NCBI RefSeq assembly: GCF_050113635.1
Contig: NZ_JBNJLT010000002.1
Coordinates: 248,001 to 312,000 of the forward strand
DNA: 64,000 nt
Reading direction: 5' to 3'
From: Marinimicrobium sp050113635
GTDB lineage: Bacteria; Pseudomonadota; Gammaproteobacteria; Pseudomonadales; Cellvibrionaceae
Below, in pieces: positions 52,431 to 59,698 of this stretch. The notes below the pieces were generated by a model. The model worked only from the letters and a program-made list of their open reading frames with translations, searched no databases and had not been told where the DNA came from. Every line of letters starts with the position of its first letter. The first letter of the stretch is position 1. The position numbers were made by a program, and so were the translations under genes.

Positions 52431-55400
52431 TCATTGCTTTTTACTGAATCCAAGCACCGCGTTATAACGCCATCCTTGGGCGCTCTCCAATACGTTGACC
52501 ATCGTGAACTTCTCTGCACAACGAGTTAGGTTCTGCCCCTGGGCAGCCGCCAGCTCATCCAGCAGCGTCATTAAGTCGTGGTGACCCCAAGGTTGAATCC
52601 GCAAGCCGCATTCAAGGGGGCTATTTACTACTAAACCTTCTGCCGACGTATAGAGCGCTGGTTTGCCGTGGCTCGCTTCCTGGAAAATACGGTGAGGCAC
52701 CAACCGCTCCTCATCTTCATCGGGCAGGAAGACCAGGGTGACCTCCTTTTGGCCCTCGTCAGCGCGAAAGGGCTGTTGCTGGGGCAACACCCAAGTAAGC
52801 ATCGCTTGGGAGTACTGCCACGCGGAAGCGGCATTAAGCGGATTGTTCTGCCTGTCATAACGCCCCCCAGTTTTTTCAACCACTTTTGGGAGCATGGTCT
52901 CGGCCAGGCGAGCGTGCTCCAAATCCACCAAGCTCTTTTTGTCTTGCCAGGGCGTAGGACCAGGCTGGATACGCGGGCGGGCGGTAATAATGCCGTACTC
53001 TTCCTCTCGAAGAAGTTTGCTCAGTTTGTGAGTGACCAAACGGAAGGGCTTGTCGGCCCGCGCGAAAGCATCCTCAAACCCAGGGTAGACAAAAGCGGCC
53101 TTGGGCAGATTGTCCGGCCCATTTCCACCGGTGTAATGGCGCAAGTTGGTCTCAAATATCGCGATATTGGGGCTTTTGCAGGGTTGTTGTCGGTGACGTT
53201 GGACACGACCCGCCAACTGGATCAGCGAACGCATGGACGAAGGCTCCACCACCGCCCAGTCGTAATCATGATCGCGTCCCACCTCGGTCACCGGAGAGCC
53301 CAGCACCACAAACAGATGATTTTCCTCAGATTCACTATCCAGAGCGGCCCGAATATCAGCGCGCTCGAACACCGCCTCGGGCTGACGACGGTTTAAGGTG
53401 GTATCCAACTGGTTCTCGATAGCCGAGCGCAACAGCAACGGCAGTCGTGAATGATAAACACACAGGTGAATCCGGGTTCCCTCCGGCGAACCCAGTTGAA
53501 ACAGCGCTTCGGCGACGCGAAATAATGGCTCGATATTGGCCATACGTACCAAACCAAAGCTGACGCGTTTATCCGTATAGGGGCAGACTTGGCAGTGGTC
53601 AGTGTGCAAAGGCAGCATCGCATCGCGCACGGCACCGGCGAACGCCTCGTAAACCTGCTCTTTCGGCAGTGACTTTTCAATAGACAGCGGCACCAGTTTG
53701 CCACACCGTTTGGCCCCTTCGTCCTTGTTTGCCTTATCCAGAGCCTTTACTCGCTGTTCCACAAACTGGTGGTGTGCCTGAGTGTAATCATCATTTGAAA
53801 GTATTTGCTTTCGTTGAACACCAAACTCATCGACCCATAGGCAGGGAACCTCTAACGTACCACCCGGTTTAAGGGGATTCACACCACGATTGCTGTGATA
53901 ATGTCGCCGCCCCGCGCGGTAAGCCTGGAACATGCCCTCCAGCAAAGCAGGCGGCAAGGTCGCTGACGACAACACTACGCGGCTGCCCAGTAAGCCGGCC
54001 CAGTAGACTAGTCGAGTCAGTGCCGGCAAATCCTCCAAATCGAAGTCATCCAATTCATCGAGCACGAGATCGCTGCTCATCAGGCGCAGCATAGGTGCTA
54101 TTTGGCGTCCGGCGCGTTGAGCTTCGGTAGCGGGCATCAAGTGATCAATCGTACAAACCAGCACCGGGGCAGACAGAAGGGAACTGATCTTGGGGTTGGC
54201 CATGGCTTTGGATAACAACGGGTGGTCGGCATGCTCGCCCTCAAAGAGGACATGGCTATCCTCTTCGATAAGCGCCTGAGTCGACGCTGATCCGGTTTTC
54301 TCCGCCTCATCCTCGTAGTATTCAAATAAGGCGCGGCTCGCGGAGCCACCCACCCGGATAGCCAGCTCATCTTCACCCAAGTGTAGATCTTCGCGATAGC
54401 TGCGCCCGGTTTGCAAGGTCAGGGTCCGCAGTCCGAGGGCAAAAGTGGCGCGCATGCCAAATACAGGGTCCGCCAACGCATTTAGAATGCGGGCATTAGC
54501 CAATGTTTTACCGCACCCGGTGGAGGCCATATTAACAATAAAGGCACCCCGTTCTTGCGCAACTTCCCGTATTGCTGTGGCCGCATCTGCGGCTTTGTCC
54601 TGCCAGCGAAAACGTTCAACACTACTGCGCTTCTTGAGGCCTTTGTGCCGAGCCAGCCTCGGCAGAAATCGCTCAAAACCTGGCAGAGCATGACTCACAC
54701 TCCCAGCCAACCTGGCCACCCCCAACAGATGCTCGTCCAACGTTTGCTTAAGCTTGCCGTCCTTGTGGGTATTGGCAAACAAAGGTCCCTGGCTATCCGC
54801 TCTAACCCGCTCGGAACTGTTTGGAGGCAAAGACGAGTAATGATGGTCTGCCAACATTAGGCTTAGACGGGCCAGATGCATTACATAGGGGTTATCCAGC
54901 CAATTGCTGTGGCCTTTATCCATCAGGGCCAGCAGGCGCTTGGCCAACTTAGCCGACTGGGTCCTCCATTTGGGCATATTGATCGGGAGGTCGTCCGCCA
55001 TTTTCCAGTACGGCTCAATGGTAGCGATGTCAGCTTCGCGTTTCTGTTCATTCCAGTCGTGAGTAACTCCTTGAATCAAATCCGCCAGTGCGTCAGCCTG
55101 ATCAAAAGATGCTTTTTTCCCAAGCCGCTCTTGTTGCTGTTTTTGTGTATCCCAAACAGGCATGACCGGCAAACGATGATGGGTCAACACCAACCAGGCG
55201 ACGGCAGCGGCCAACGGAGGCAACGCCTTGAGCGGTGCAGGTGTTTTTACGTCGAGACCGTCGCGCCAATAGCGACCACTCTGTAACCAGCTCTGATCAT
55301 CCTCCGGCGAAGGCTTGATCAGCCGTCGCAACCAGCCAGCATCATCATCGTTGCCAACAAACGCCAGAAACAGGCGCAGGGAAACCCATTCATGCCGGTA

Positions 55401-55835
55401 AAAGTTCTTTTCTTTTCGCTCATTTCTCAAGCGTTGCTGAAAGGCTACACTGGCCTTTCCCAGGTCATGCAGCAGCGCAGCCAACTGAGCCAATAGTTTA
55501 ATATCTTCTCCAGTGTGCCAGTCGTTCTCATCGGCGCTACGCACGATATTGCGTCGAGTCGTATTCGTGGGTACCGCCCCCTGGAGATTAAACTGGCTCG
55601 CATTACCCACGATCCACATCAATTCGCTGTGGTCTTTGCCTCGAATCCAGTGACAGGCCACCGCTGTGTTTTTGCGGGCGGTTTTGCGCAGTAACTTGCG
55701 TAAAGTGTTTAAGCCCTCCATGGTAATGGCCGTCTGCCACGCTCTGCCCCCACGGCGCTCGGCGAACTGATCCAGTATCCGGCGGGATTCCTTCAGAGCG
55801 CGTTTATTACATTGAGAGACGAGTAGAACGTTCAT
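52431..55835 (-). CDS. cas2-3: Cas2-Cas3 fusion nuclease-helicase
   Basis: A 1134-residue protein with an N-terminal Cas2-like part (about 1-95, MNVLLVSQCNKRALKESRRILDQFAERRG) fused to Cas3. The HD nuclease has LLHDLGKASVAF and HEWVSL; the superfamily 2 helicase has Walker A ASTGCGKTLANARI, DELDDFD (DExx) and SSATLPP, and the C-terminal RecA part has QLAGRVQRHRQ. It is recruited by the Csy complex to degrade target DNA and joins Cas1 during adaptation. It overlaps cas1 by 4 bp. Confidence 0.96.
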   Translation of the reverse strand: MNVLLVSQCNKRALKESRRILDQFAERRGGRAWQTAITMEGLNTLRKLLRKTARKNTAVACHWIRGKDHSELMWIVGNASQFNLQGAVPTNTTRRNIVRSADENDWHTGEDIKLLAQLAALLHDLGKASVAFQQRLRNERKEKNFYRHEWVSLRLFLAFVGNDDDAGWLRRLIKPSPEDDQSWLQSGRYWRDGLDVKTPAPLKALPPLAAAVAWLVLTHHRLPVMPVWDTQKQQQERLGKKASFDQADALADLIQGVTHDWNEQKREADIATIEPYWKMADDLPINMPKWRTQSAKLAKRLLALMDKGHSNWLDNPYVMHLARLSLMLADHHYSSLPPNSSERVRADSQGPLFANTHKDGKLKQTLDEHLLGVARLAGSVSHALPGFERFLPRLARHKGLKKRSSVERFRWQDKAADAATAIREVAQERGAFIVNMASTGCGKTLANARILNALADPVFGMRATFALGLRTLTLQTGRSYREDLHLGEDELAIRVGGSASRALFEYYEDEAEKTGSASTQALIEEDSHVLFEGEHADHPLLSKAMANPKISSLLSAPVLVCTIDHLMPATEAQRAGRQIAPMLRLMSSDLVLDELDDFDLEDLPALTRLVYWAGLLGSRVVLSSATLPPALLEGMFQAYRAGRRHYHSNRGVNPLKPGGTLEVPCLWVDEFGVQRKQILSNDDYTQAHHQFVEQRVKALDKANKDEGAKRCGKLVPLSIEKSLPKEQVYEAFAGAVRDAMLPLHTDHCQVCPYTDKRVSFGLVRMANIEPLFRVAEALFQLGSPEGTRIHLCVYHSRLPLLLRSAIENQLDTTLNRRQPEAVFERADIRAALDSESEENHLFVVLGSPVTEVGRDHDYDWAVVEPSSMRSLIQLAGRVQRHRQQPCKSPNIAIFETNLRHYTGGNGPDNLPKAAFVYPGFEDAFARADKPFRLVTHKLSKLLREEEYGIITARPRIQPGPTPWQDKKSLVDLEHARLAETMLPKVVEKTGGRYDRQNNPLNAASAWQYSQAMLTWVLPQQQPFRADEGQKEVTLVFLPDEDEERLVPHRIFQEASHGKPALYTSAEGLVVNSPLECGLRIQPWGHHDLMTLLDELAAAQGQNLTRCAEKFTMVNVLESAQGWRYNAVLGFSKKQ

Positions 55836-56812
55836 TCCTCCCGCCCCACTAACGCAGCTGTTTTCTCGGCGATCAACTTCAATGTGTCGATCATAAAATC
55901 CAGAGACTCACTTCGGGTCAGTGTTTCTATGCAGTTCTGGCGAAACTGCTCCTCATCGCCGCGCATCGCCGAGAGAAAGGCCTGGGGCAATATAGCCGCA
56001 TCTTTGATCAAGTCAGCAGCATCAAATACCAAACCACCACGGCGCGTCTTACCGTGCAGCACTGCCAAACCATGTGGCAAACCCAGGGTCCAGGTCGCGG
56101 TGGCACCCAGGCCATAGGCCAGATAGTTGCCATGATCCAGAAAACGGTTAGCGGGATCGGCGCCAGTCCCCCGCTTGGCTCGAGTGAAATCTCCATAGCC
56201 GACGGCATCCACCGCCAGCTTAAATAACGCCTTGGTCAGTCGGGCTTCTTCTGTCAGCAACGCAGAAGTATCGGATTGCGAGTCTATACGCTGGGAACTG
56301 GCCATTATCAGGCTAGCCAGACGGTCAACATCAACAGCAAAATCAGCATCACGTAAAGCCCTTTTTTGCCACTCTTGCTGCAAGCGCACCAAACGACACT
56401 GCTGTAGCGCCTTGGCGGCAGTGAGACGCAGATCATCATCAAACCAGAACTTGACCCAGGATTGCAGATATTCTGTAGGGCGATACTCGCTCTGAGGCGA
56501 AAGCCAGGCCACATCAAAGTCCATTTCGTTCGCGCAGAATAACGGAGTGCCTCCACCCCCACAAAAACCGACTAGTACACCGGCTTTCGCCAGTTCTCGC
56601 ATAGCGGCTTGCGTTATGGACGTGCCCGTACCCAATAGAATGCTGGTGGTATTGGCAATAGGGATGTTCCAGTACAACGATTCCTTTCCTTGGTCAGTGA
56701 CATATTCCACCCTCCCGCCATTGACCAACACACGACAATATTGGAGGTAATAGATGTTGGCCCTCTTGGAGTGCAAGATGGTTTTTAAATCGGACGGTGA
56801 GATATCTTCCAC
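55832..56812 (-). CDS. cas1: CRISPR integrase Cas1f
   Basis: Integrates new spacers, working with the Cas2-3 fusion. The 326 residues show the catalytic metal ligands Glu189 (LLTEEARLTK), His253 (LPHGLAVLHGKTRRGG) and Asp264/Asp267 (FDAADLIKD). Family length about 325. The start is GTG at 56812, GGAG 6 nt upstream. It is the first cas gene; the promoter at 56854-56882 is upstream, and a WYL-domain regulator gene is the next gene upstream on the same strand. Confidence 0.96.
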   Translation of the reverse strand: MEDISPSDLKTILHSKRANIYYLQYCRVLVNGGRVEYVTDQGKESLYWNIPIANTTSILLGTGTSITQAAMRELAKAGVLVGFCGGGGTPLFCANEMDFDVAWLSPQSEYRPTEYLQSWVKFWFDDDLRLTAAKALQQCRLVRLQQEWQKRALRDADFAVDVDRLASLIMASSQRIDSQSDTSALLTEEARLTKALFKLAVDAVGYGDFTRAKRGTGADPANRFLDHGNYLAYGLGATATWTLGLPHGLAVLHGKTRRGGLVFDAADLIKDAAILPQAFLSAMRGDEEQFRQNCIETLTRSESLDFMIDTLKLIAEKTAALVGREE

Positions 56813-56850
56813 GAGCTACTCCATTTCTCAATTAAGGCATCCAACGTTAG

Positions 56851-56882
56851 CGAATTATTATGATTCGAAAAATACTGAGCAA
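56851..56882 (-). promoter_or_regulatory. cas operon promoter with inverted repeat on the -10
   Basis: On the minus strand TTGCTC (56877-56882), 17 bp and AATAAT (56854-56859). CGAAT-N7-ATTCG (56851-56867) forms an inverted repeat that contains the -10 box. A dimeric repressor or activator, perhaps the WYL protein, could act there. Confidence 0.5.
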
Positions 56883-56928
56883 AAACACAGGTAAACTTTG
56901 TTGTCATGTTTCCTGGGTAGTTCAGCCT

Positions 56929-57765
56929 TTATCCTTCAAACAACCATTCTCGTATGTCAGCTTGGTTGACAAGCACCAGTTGCTGAGCCTCAGGCGTGCC
57001 ATCCAATACTTTAGTATTTACTTGCATCTCATTGAGTAAATACTGAGCCAAGCAAGCTCTAGTGATAATACGAAGCTCACCGTTGCACATTTGATAATCG
57101 TGCTCCAGAACCTGGCGTTTAGCAGGAGAAAGGCGAGGATCAGGCTGAAAGATAAGGGTAACCTTGGTATTCCAAGCCTCATCTTGTTCTTCGGTATTGG
57201 GCGACTTACCCATCAAGTCGGGGGCACCGCGAAAACGACTGAGCACAAAATCACGGTAACTTTGTTTTTTTTCGCACCACGCTCTTAGATGCCAACGTAA
57301 ACCCGTTTTTACAAAGGAGTGAGGAGCGATAATTCTCCCTTGCCTGTCTGGGTTGGACAGCGATACGTAATCCACATCCAGTCTACGCTTTTCCCGAATG
57401 GCACAAACCAATCCACGCATTATTTCTGGCGAAACCTGACGGGGTGGCAATGTTAGAGCTTCGTTAGAAACATTATGGCTTCGCCGTTCGACATATCCAA
57501 TGCTGAGCCAATTTAAGTATTGTGACGGGTCACTATTGATAAAGCAGGGGCTGAAACCTGTATTGGCAAGGTAAGACTTGTCGGAGGGGGAATATCGCAA
57601 GTTGCCTGGAGCTAGATCCCGATAGCGCTTCAGATCCACACTGGCATACTGACGGGAAATACCAAAATGCCTAGTGAGCAAGGTGGTATTAACTTTACCC
57701 TCCCAATAAGCCACAAGCTCTAGAAGGGTCAAACGTTCTGATTGAGTATCCTTGGGTATCGACAT
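56929..57765 (-). CDS. WYL-domain transcriptional regulator (BrxR/CapW-like)
   Basis: A 278-residue regulator with an N-terminal winged helix (LLELVAYWEGKVNTTLLTRHFGISRQYASVDLKRY), a WYL domain around residues 130-200 (AIREKRRLDVDYVSLSNPDRQGRIIAPHSFVKTGLRWHLRAWCEKKQSYRDFVLSRFRG) and a C-terminal extension (QPDPRLSPAKRQVLEHDYQM). This order is that of BrxR/CapW regulators controlling BREX and CBASS defence operons, where the WYL domain is thought to sense a nucleic acid or nucleotide signal. Here it precedes the I-F cas operon on the same strand, 116 bp away, so it plausibly controls immunity. Autoregulation through a CTGAATATTCAG palindrome at 57775-57786 is possible. The ATG at 57765 has no strong site. 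Confidence 0.82.
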   Translation of the reverse strand: MSIPKDTQSERLTLLELVAYWEGKVNTTLLTRHFGISRQYASVDLKRYRDLAPGNLRYSPSDKSYLANTGFSPCFINSDPSQYLNWLSIGYVERRSHNVSNEALTLPPRQVSPEIMRGLVCAIREKRRLDVDYVSLSNPDRQGRIIAPHSFVKTGLRWHLRAWCEKKQSYRDFVLSRFRGAPDLMGKSPNTEEQDEAWNTKVTLIFQPDPRLSPAKRQVLEHDYQMCNGELRIITRACLAQYLLNEMQVNTKVLDGTPEAQQLVLVNQADIREWLFEG

Positions 57766-57978
57766 ACATGTCTGCTGAATATTCAGTTATCCGATGAATC
57801 ATGCCATGTTAGGTGACGCTTGTTACATAATGCCACTTCACAGCATAGTTACGCCAAACAACGACTTCCAGAAAACAAGCGGGATGAGGTATGGAGCAGC
57901 TAGTCTAGCAGTAAAGCAGTCTCGGAAGATGACATGAATGATGGAGACCAGCCCGAACCTGAGTCGGCGGACGCCGTA

Positions 57979-58007
57979 TTGACCGTACCCAAACTGTCAG
58001 ATATAGT
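57979..58007 (+). promoter_or_regulatory. Toxin-antitoxin promoter, predicted leaderless start
   Basis: TTGACC (57979-57984), 17 bp and TATAGT (58002-58007). The expected start, 6-7 nt further, falls on or next to the toxin ATG at 58014, and no Shine-Dalgarno sequence lies before that ATG. Confidence 0.6.
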
Positions 58008-58013
58008 TGACAC

Positions 58014-58310
58014 ATGATCGAGCTATTCAAAACAGACACCTTTGACCGGTGGTTGTCTGGACTGAGGGACCGACAAGCGAGAGCAAGAGTGCAAGCTAGG
58101 CTTCGTCGACTGAGCCTCGGCAACCCCGGAGACGTGAAGCCTGTGGGTGAGGGTGTGTCGGAACTGCGGATTGATTATGGGCCGGGTTATCGAGTGTATT
58201 ACGCCTCGAAAGGGCCGGTCATTGTGGTGCTCCTTTGCGGTGGCGATAAGCGCACCCAGAGGCGCGACATCGAGCAAGCCAAAACCATTGCCAAGCAGTG
58301 GGAGGAGTAA
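58014..58310 (+). CDS. RelE/HigB-superfamily toxin (PF05973-like)
   Basis: A 98-residue basic protein with FDRWLSGLRDRQARARVQARLRRLSLGNPGDVKPVGEGVSELRIDYGPGYRVYYA and a terminal VVLLCGGDKRTQRRDIEQAK. This is the phage-derived Gp49-like/HigB branch of the RelE superfamily, whose members cut mRNA on the ribosome. The small gene encoding a helix-turn-helix protein directly behind it (3-bp gap) is the antitoxin. The order toxin-first is the HigBA arrangement. Located after the CRISPR-associated regulator, in the opposite direction. Confidence 0.88.
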   Translation: MIELFKTDTFDRWLSGLRDRQARARVQARLRRLSLGNPGDVKPVGEGVSELRIDYGPGYRVYYASKGPVIVVLLCGGDKRTQRRDIEQAKTIAKQWEE

Positions 58311-58313
58311 AAC

Positions 58314-58616
58314 GTGGAAGCCAAAAAAGTTGAATTCAGCCGTTACGATACCGTGGATTACCTCCAGAGCGAGGAAGACATGGCGGCTTACCTCAATGCC
58401 GTGATGGAGGATGGTGACCCTTCCTTGATCGCCGCAGCCCTCGGCGACATTGCCCGGTCACGGAACATCAGCCAGTTGGCCAGAGACGTGGGGATGAGCC
58501 GGGAGGGGCTGTACAAAGCTCTATCAGGTACCGGTAACCCCACCTTCGCCACCATGACCAAAATTGCCAAAAGCCTTGGTTTGCGCTTCTCCGTCCAGCC
58601 CTCCAAACTTGTCTAA
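58314..58616 (+). CDS. Antitoxin with Cro/C1-type helix-turn-helix
   Basis: A 100-residue antitoxin. Residues about 35-90 hold an XRE-like helix-turn-helix (IARSRNISQLARDVGMSREGLYKALSGTGNPTFATMTKIAKSLGL), the HigA/addiction-module antidote family. It would neutralise the toxin and repress the operon. It starts at GTG 58314, 3 bp after the toxin stop; the GGGAGG at the toxin end can serve as its ribosome site, so translation is coupled. A terminator follows at 58675. Confidence 0.88.
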   Translation: MEAKKVEFSRYDTVDYLQSEEDMAAYLNAVMEDGDPSLIAAALGDIARSRNISQLARDVGMSREGLYKALSGTGNPTFATMTKIAKSLGLRFSVQPSKLV

Positions 58617-58674
58617 CAGCGCCACCAGAGCGTGAATCCCCGCTCCGGTTTTCGGGTGTGGTGTTGGAGGGGTT

Positions 58675-58702
58675 GACGCTTATTTGAGCGTCTTCGTTTT
58701 TA
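58675..58702 (+). terminator. Terminator of the toxin-antitoxin operon
   Basis: GACGCT-TATTTG-AGCGTC (58675-58692) followed by TTCGTTTTTA. Confidence 0.7.
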
Positions 58703-58716
58703 TACATGTATAAAAA
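58697..58716. repeat. 20-bp perfect AT-rich palindrome
   Basis: TTTTTATACATGTATAAAAA is perfectly self-complementary. It lies between the terminators of the toxin-antitoxin operon and the tRNA gene. A protein-binding site or a recombination remnant is possible. Confidence 0.5.
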
Positions 58717-58726
58717 GAGTGTCAAA

Positions 58727-58767
58727 ACGAAAAAGCCCCTGAAATTCTCTAGGAAAATCAGGGGCTT
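58727..58767 (-). terminator. Terminator of the tRNA-Pro gene
   Basis: On the minus strand AAGCCCCTGA (58758-58767) pairs with TCAGGGGCTT (58733-58742) and is followed by a T-run. It lies 14 bp past the tRNA 3' end. Confidence 0.85.
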
Positions 58768-58780
58768 AGTCTTGAATCAG

Positions 58781-58857
58781 TGGTCGGAGCGAGAGGATTC
58801 GAACCTCCGACCCCCTCGTCCCGAACGAGGTGCGCTACCAAACTGCGCTACGCTCCG
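58781..58857 (-). tRNA. tRNA-Pro (CGG)
   Basis: A 77-nt cloverleaf with CCA encoded: acceptor CGGAGCG/CGCTCCG, D arm GCGCAGTTTGGTAGCGC, anticodon stem-loop CCTCG-TTCGGGA-CGAGG (anticodon CGG), and T arm GGAGGTTCGAATCCTC. The promoter at 58886-58913 and terminator at 58727-58767 make it a single transcription unit. Confidence 0.97.
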
Positions 58858-58885
58858 ACAGGCTGGCTGTGCCAGCGAGGGCGGA

Positions 58886-58913
58886 ATTATAACAGCTGTT
58901 TTTCGTCTGTAAA
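58886..58913 (-). promoter_or_regulatory. Promoter of tRNA-Pro
   Basis: On the minus strand TTTACA (58908-58913), 16 bp and TATAAT (58886-58891), then a GC-rich discriminator as in growth-rate-controlled tRNA promoters. Confidence 0.75.
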
Positions 58914-59031
58914 TGGCCGATTGGTATTTACCAGGCCCGGACGCGCGGATTCCCGCTTCAGAACGGCTTCATTCTGGCTCGGCAACTGGTATCATGGCCC
59001 GGTTTTGACCCTTAAGCATGAGGTATTGCTC

Positions 59032-59445
59032 GTGAACAACGCTTTTCGACTGGTTTGCGCCGGGGTTTTGGCGCTGGGAATGGCCGGCTGCGTGGGTCCG
59101 CTGGAGCGGCCCTCTGATGAAGAACAGGATGCGGCTGAGGCCCCTGAGGTGGATACCACGGCGGCTGCGGTGGTCTCGCTGATTGATCAGGCGCGACTGG
59201 CGTTTGAACAGGGGGACTTCCAGGGCGCGATTGCTTCTGCCGAACGCGGCTTGCGCATTGACCGCCGTGAACCCGAGCTGTATCTGGTACTCGCCCAGAG
59301 CTATATGACGCTGGCCCAGCCGGAGCAGGCCCGGCAGTTCGCCCGCCAGGGGTTGCGGTTCAGCCCGCCGGATTCGCACCTGTATCAGGCGCTGGAAACC
59401 GTGCATGACCAGGCGGCCCAGAATACCGGTACGCTGCGCTTCTAA
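59032..59445 (+). CDS. TPR-repeat lipoprotein
   Basis: A 137-residue lipoprotein (lipobox LGMAGC, Cys18 or so) with two to three TPR-like helix pairs: LIDQARLAFEQGDFQGAIASAERGLRIDRREPELYLVLAQSYMTLAQPEQARQFARQGLRF. TPR lipoproteins of this size scaffold envelope complexes; none is specified. Start GTG 59032 with GAGGT upstream; the frame runs further upstream but over the tRNA gene and is not coding. It faces mrcB convergently with a 253-bp gap, and a terminator follows at 59489. Confidence 0.75.
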   Translation: MNNAFRLVCAGVLALGMAGCVGPLERPSDEEQDAAEAPEVDTTAAAVVSLIDQARLAFEQGDFQGAIASAERGLRIDRREPELYLVLAQSYMTLAQPEQARQFARQGLRFSPPDSHLYQALETVHDQAAQNTGTLRF

Positions 59446-59488
59446 ACCCGTTGCGGCTGTCCCCCCCCATCAAATATAACTATTCCTG

Positions 59489-59512
59489 ATAGGCGCTGCG
59501 GCGCCTATTTCA
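59489..59512 (+). terminator. Terminator after the TPR lipoprotein
   Basis: ATAGGCGC-TGCG-GCGCCTAT (59489-59508) followed by TTCAATTCTGTTT, a moderate T-rich tail. Confidence 0.65.
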
Positions 59513-59693
59513 ATTCTGTTTAACGCACCGGCTTTGTTCACTGGCGATTCCGCTCAGAGCACCAATACTTATAGGTACTGGTGCTTGCCGTCTCCGGTTG
59601 GGACCCCACCAGTGTGGCCCTGCGGGGTCAAGTCAGGAGCTTTCCTTAATGTGCACTCCTATCTTTACCGGTGCTTTGGCGCCGGTTTTTTTA
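59513..59693 (+). ncRNA. Possible structured small RNA
   Basis: A gene-free stretch with its own strong plus-strand terminator although the previous gene already has one. Stems: GCACCAATAC with GTACTGGTGC (59562-59587 region), GACCCC with GGGGTC around ACCAGTGTGGCCCTGC (59603-59630 region), and the final terminator. I find no clear promoter. On the opposite strand one mismatch of the first stem would be a G-U pair, so the direction is open. The alternative is a repeat element. Confidence 0.35.
59667..59693 (+). terminator. Strong plus-strand terminator between lipoprotein and mrcB
   Basis: ACCGGTGC-TTTG-GCGCCGGT (one U-G pair) followed by seven T and A. It ends no known gene on the plus strand after the terminator at 59489. 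Confidence 0.75.
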
Positions 59694-59698
59694 TGGCA

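Noticed and set aside
48443..57765. Transposon-linked CRISPR (Tn7-like I-F3)
   Set aside because: Cas1 and Cas2-3 are present and intact, and no tniQ or tns genes occur, so it is a standard I-F1 defence system.
58780..59031. Long upstream extension of the TPR lipoprotein frame
   Set aside because: It crosses the tRNA-Pro gene on the other strand and ends just before the GTG start with signal peptide.
59460..59468. Run of C residues after the TPR lipoprotein as a phase-variable tract
   Set aside because: It lies outside any coding frame and before the terminator; no switch would result.
59513..59693. 6S RNA, 4.5S RNA or tmRNA
   Set aside because: The known core motifs (the 4.5S GGAAGGAAGCAGC region, the 6S closing stem and bubble) are absent.
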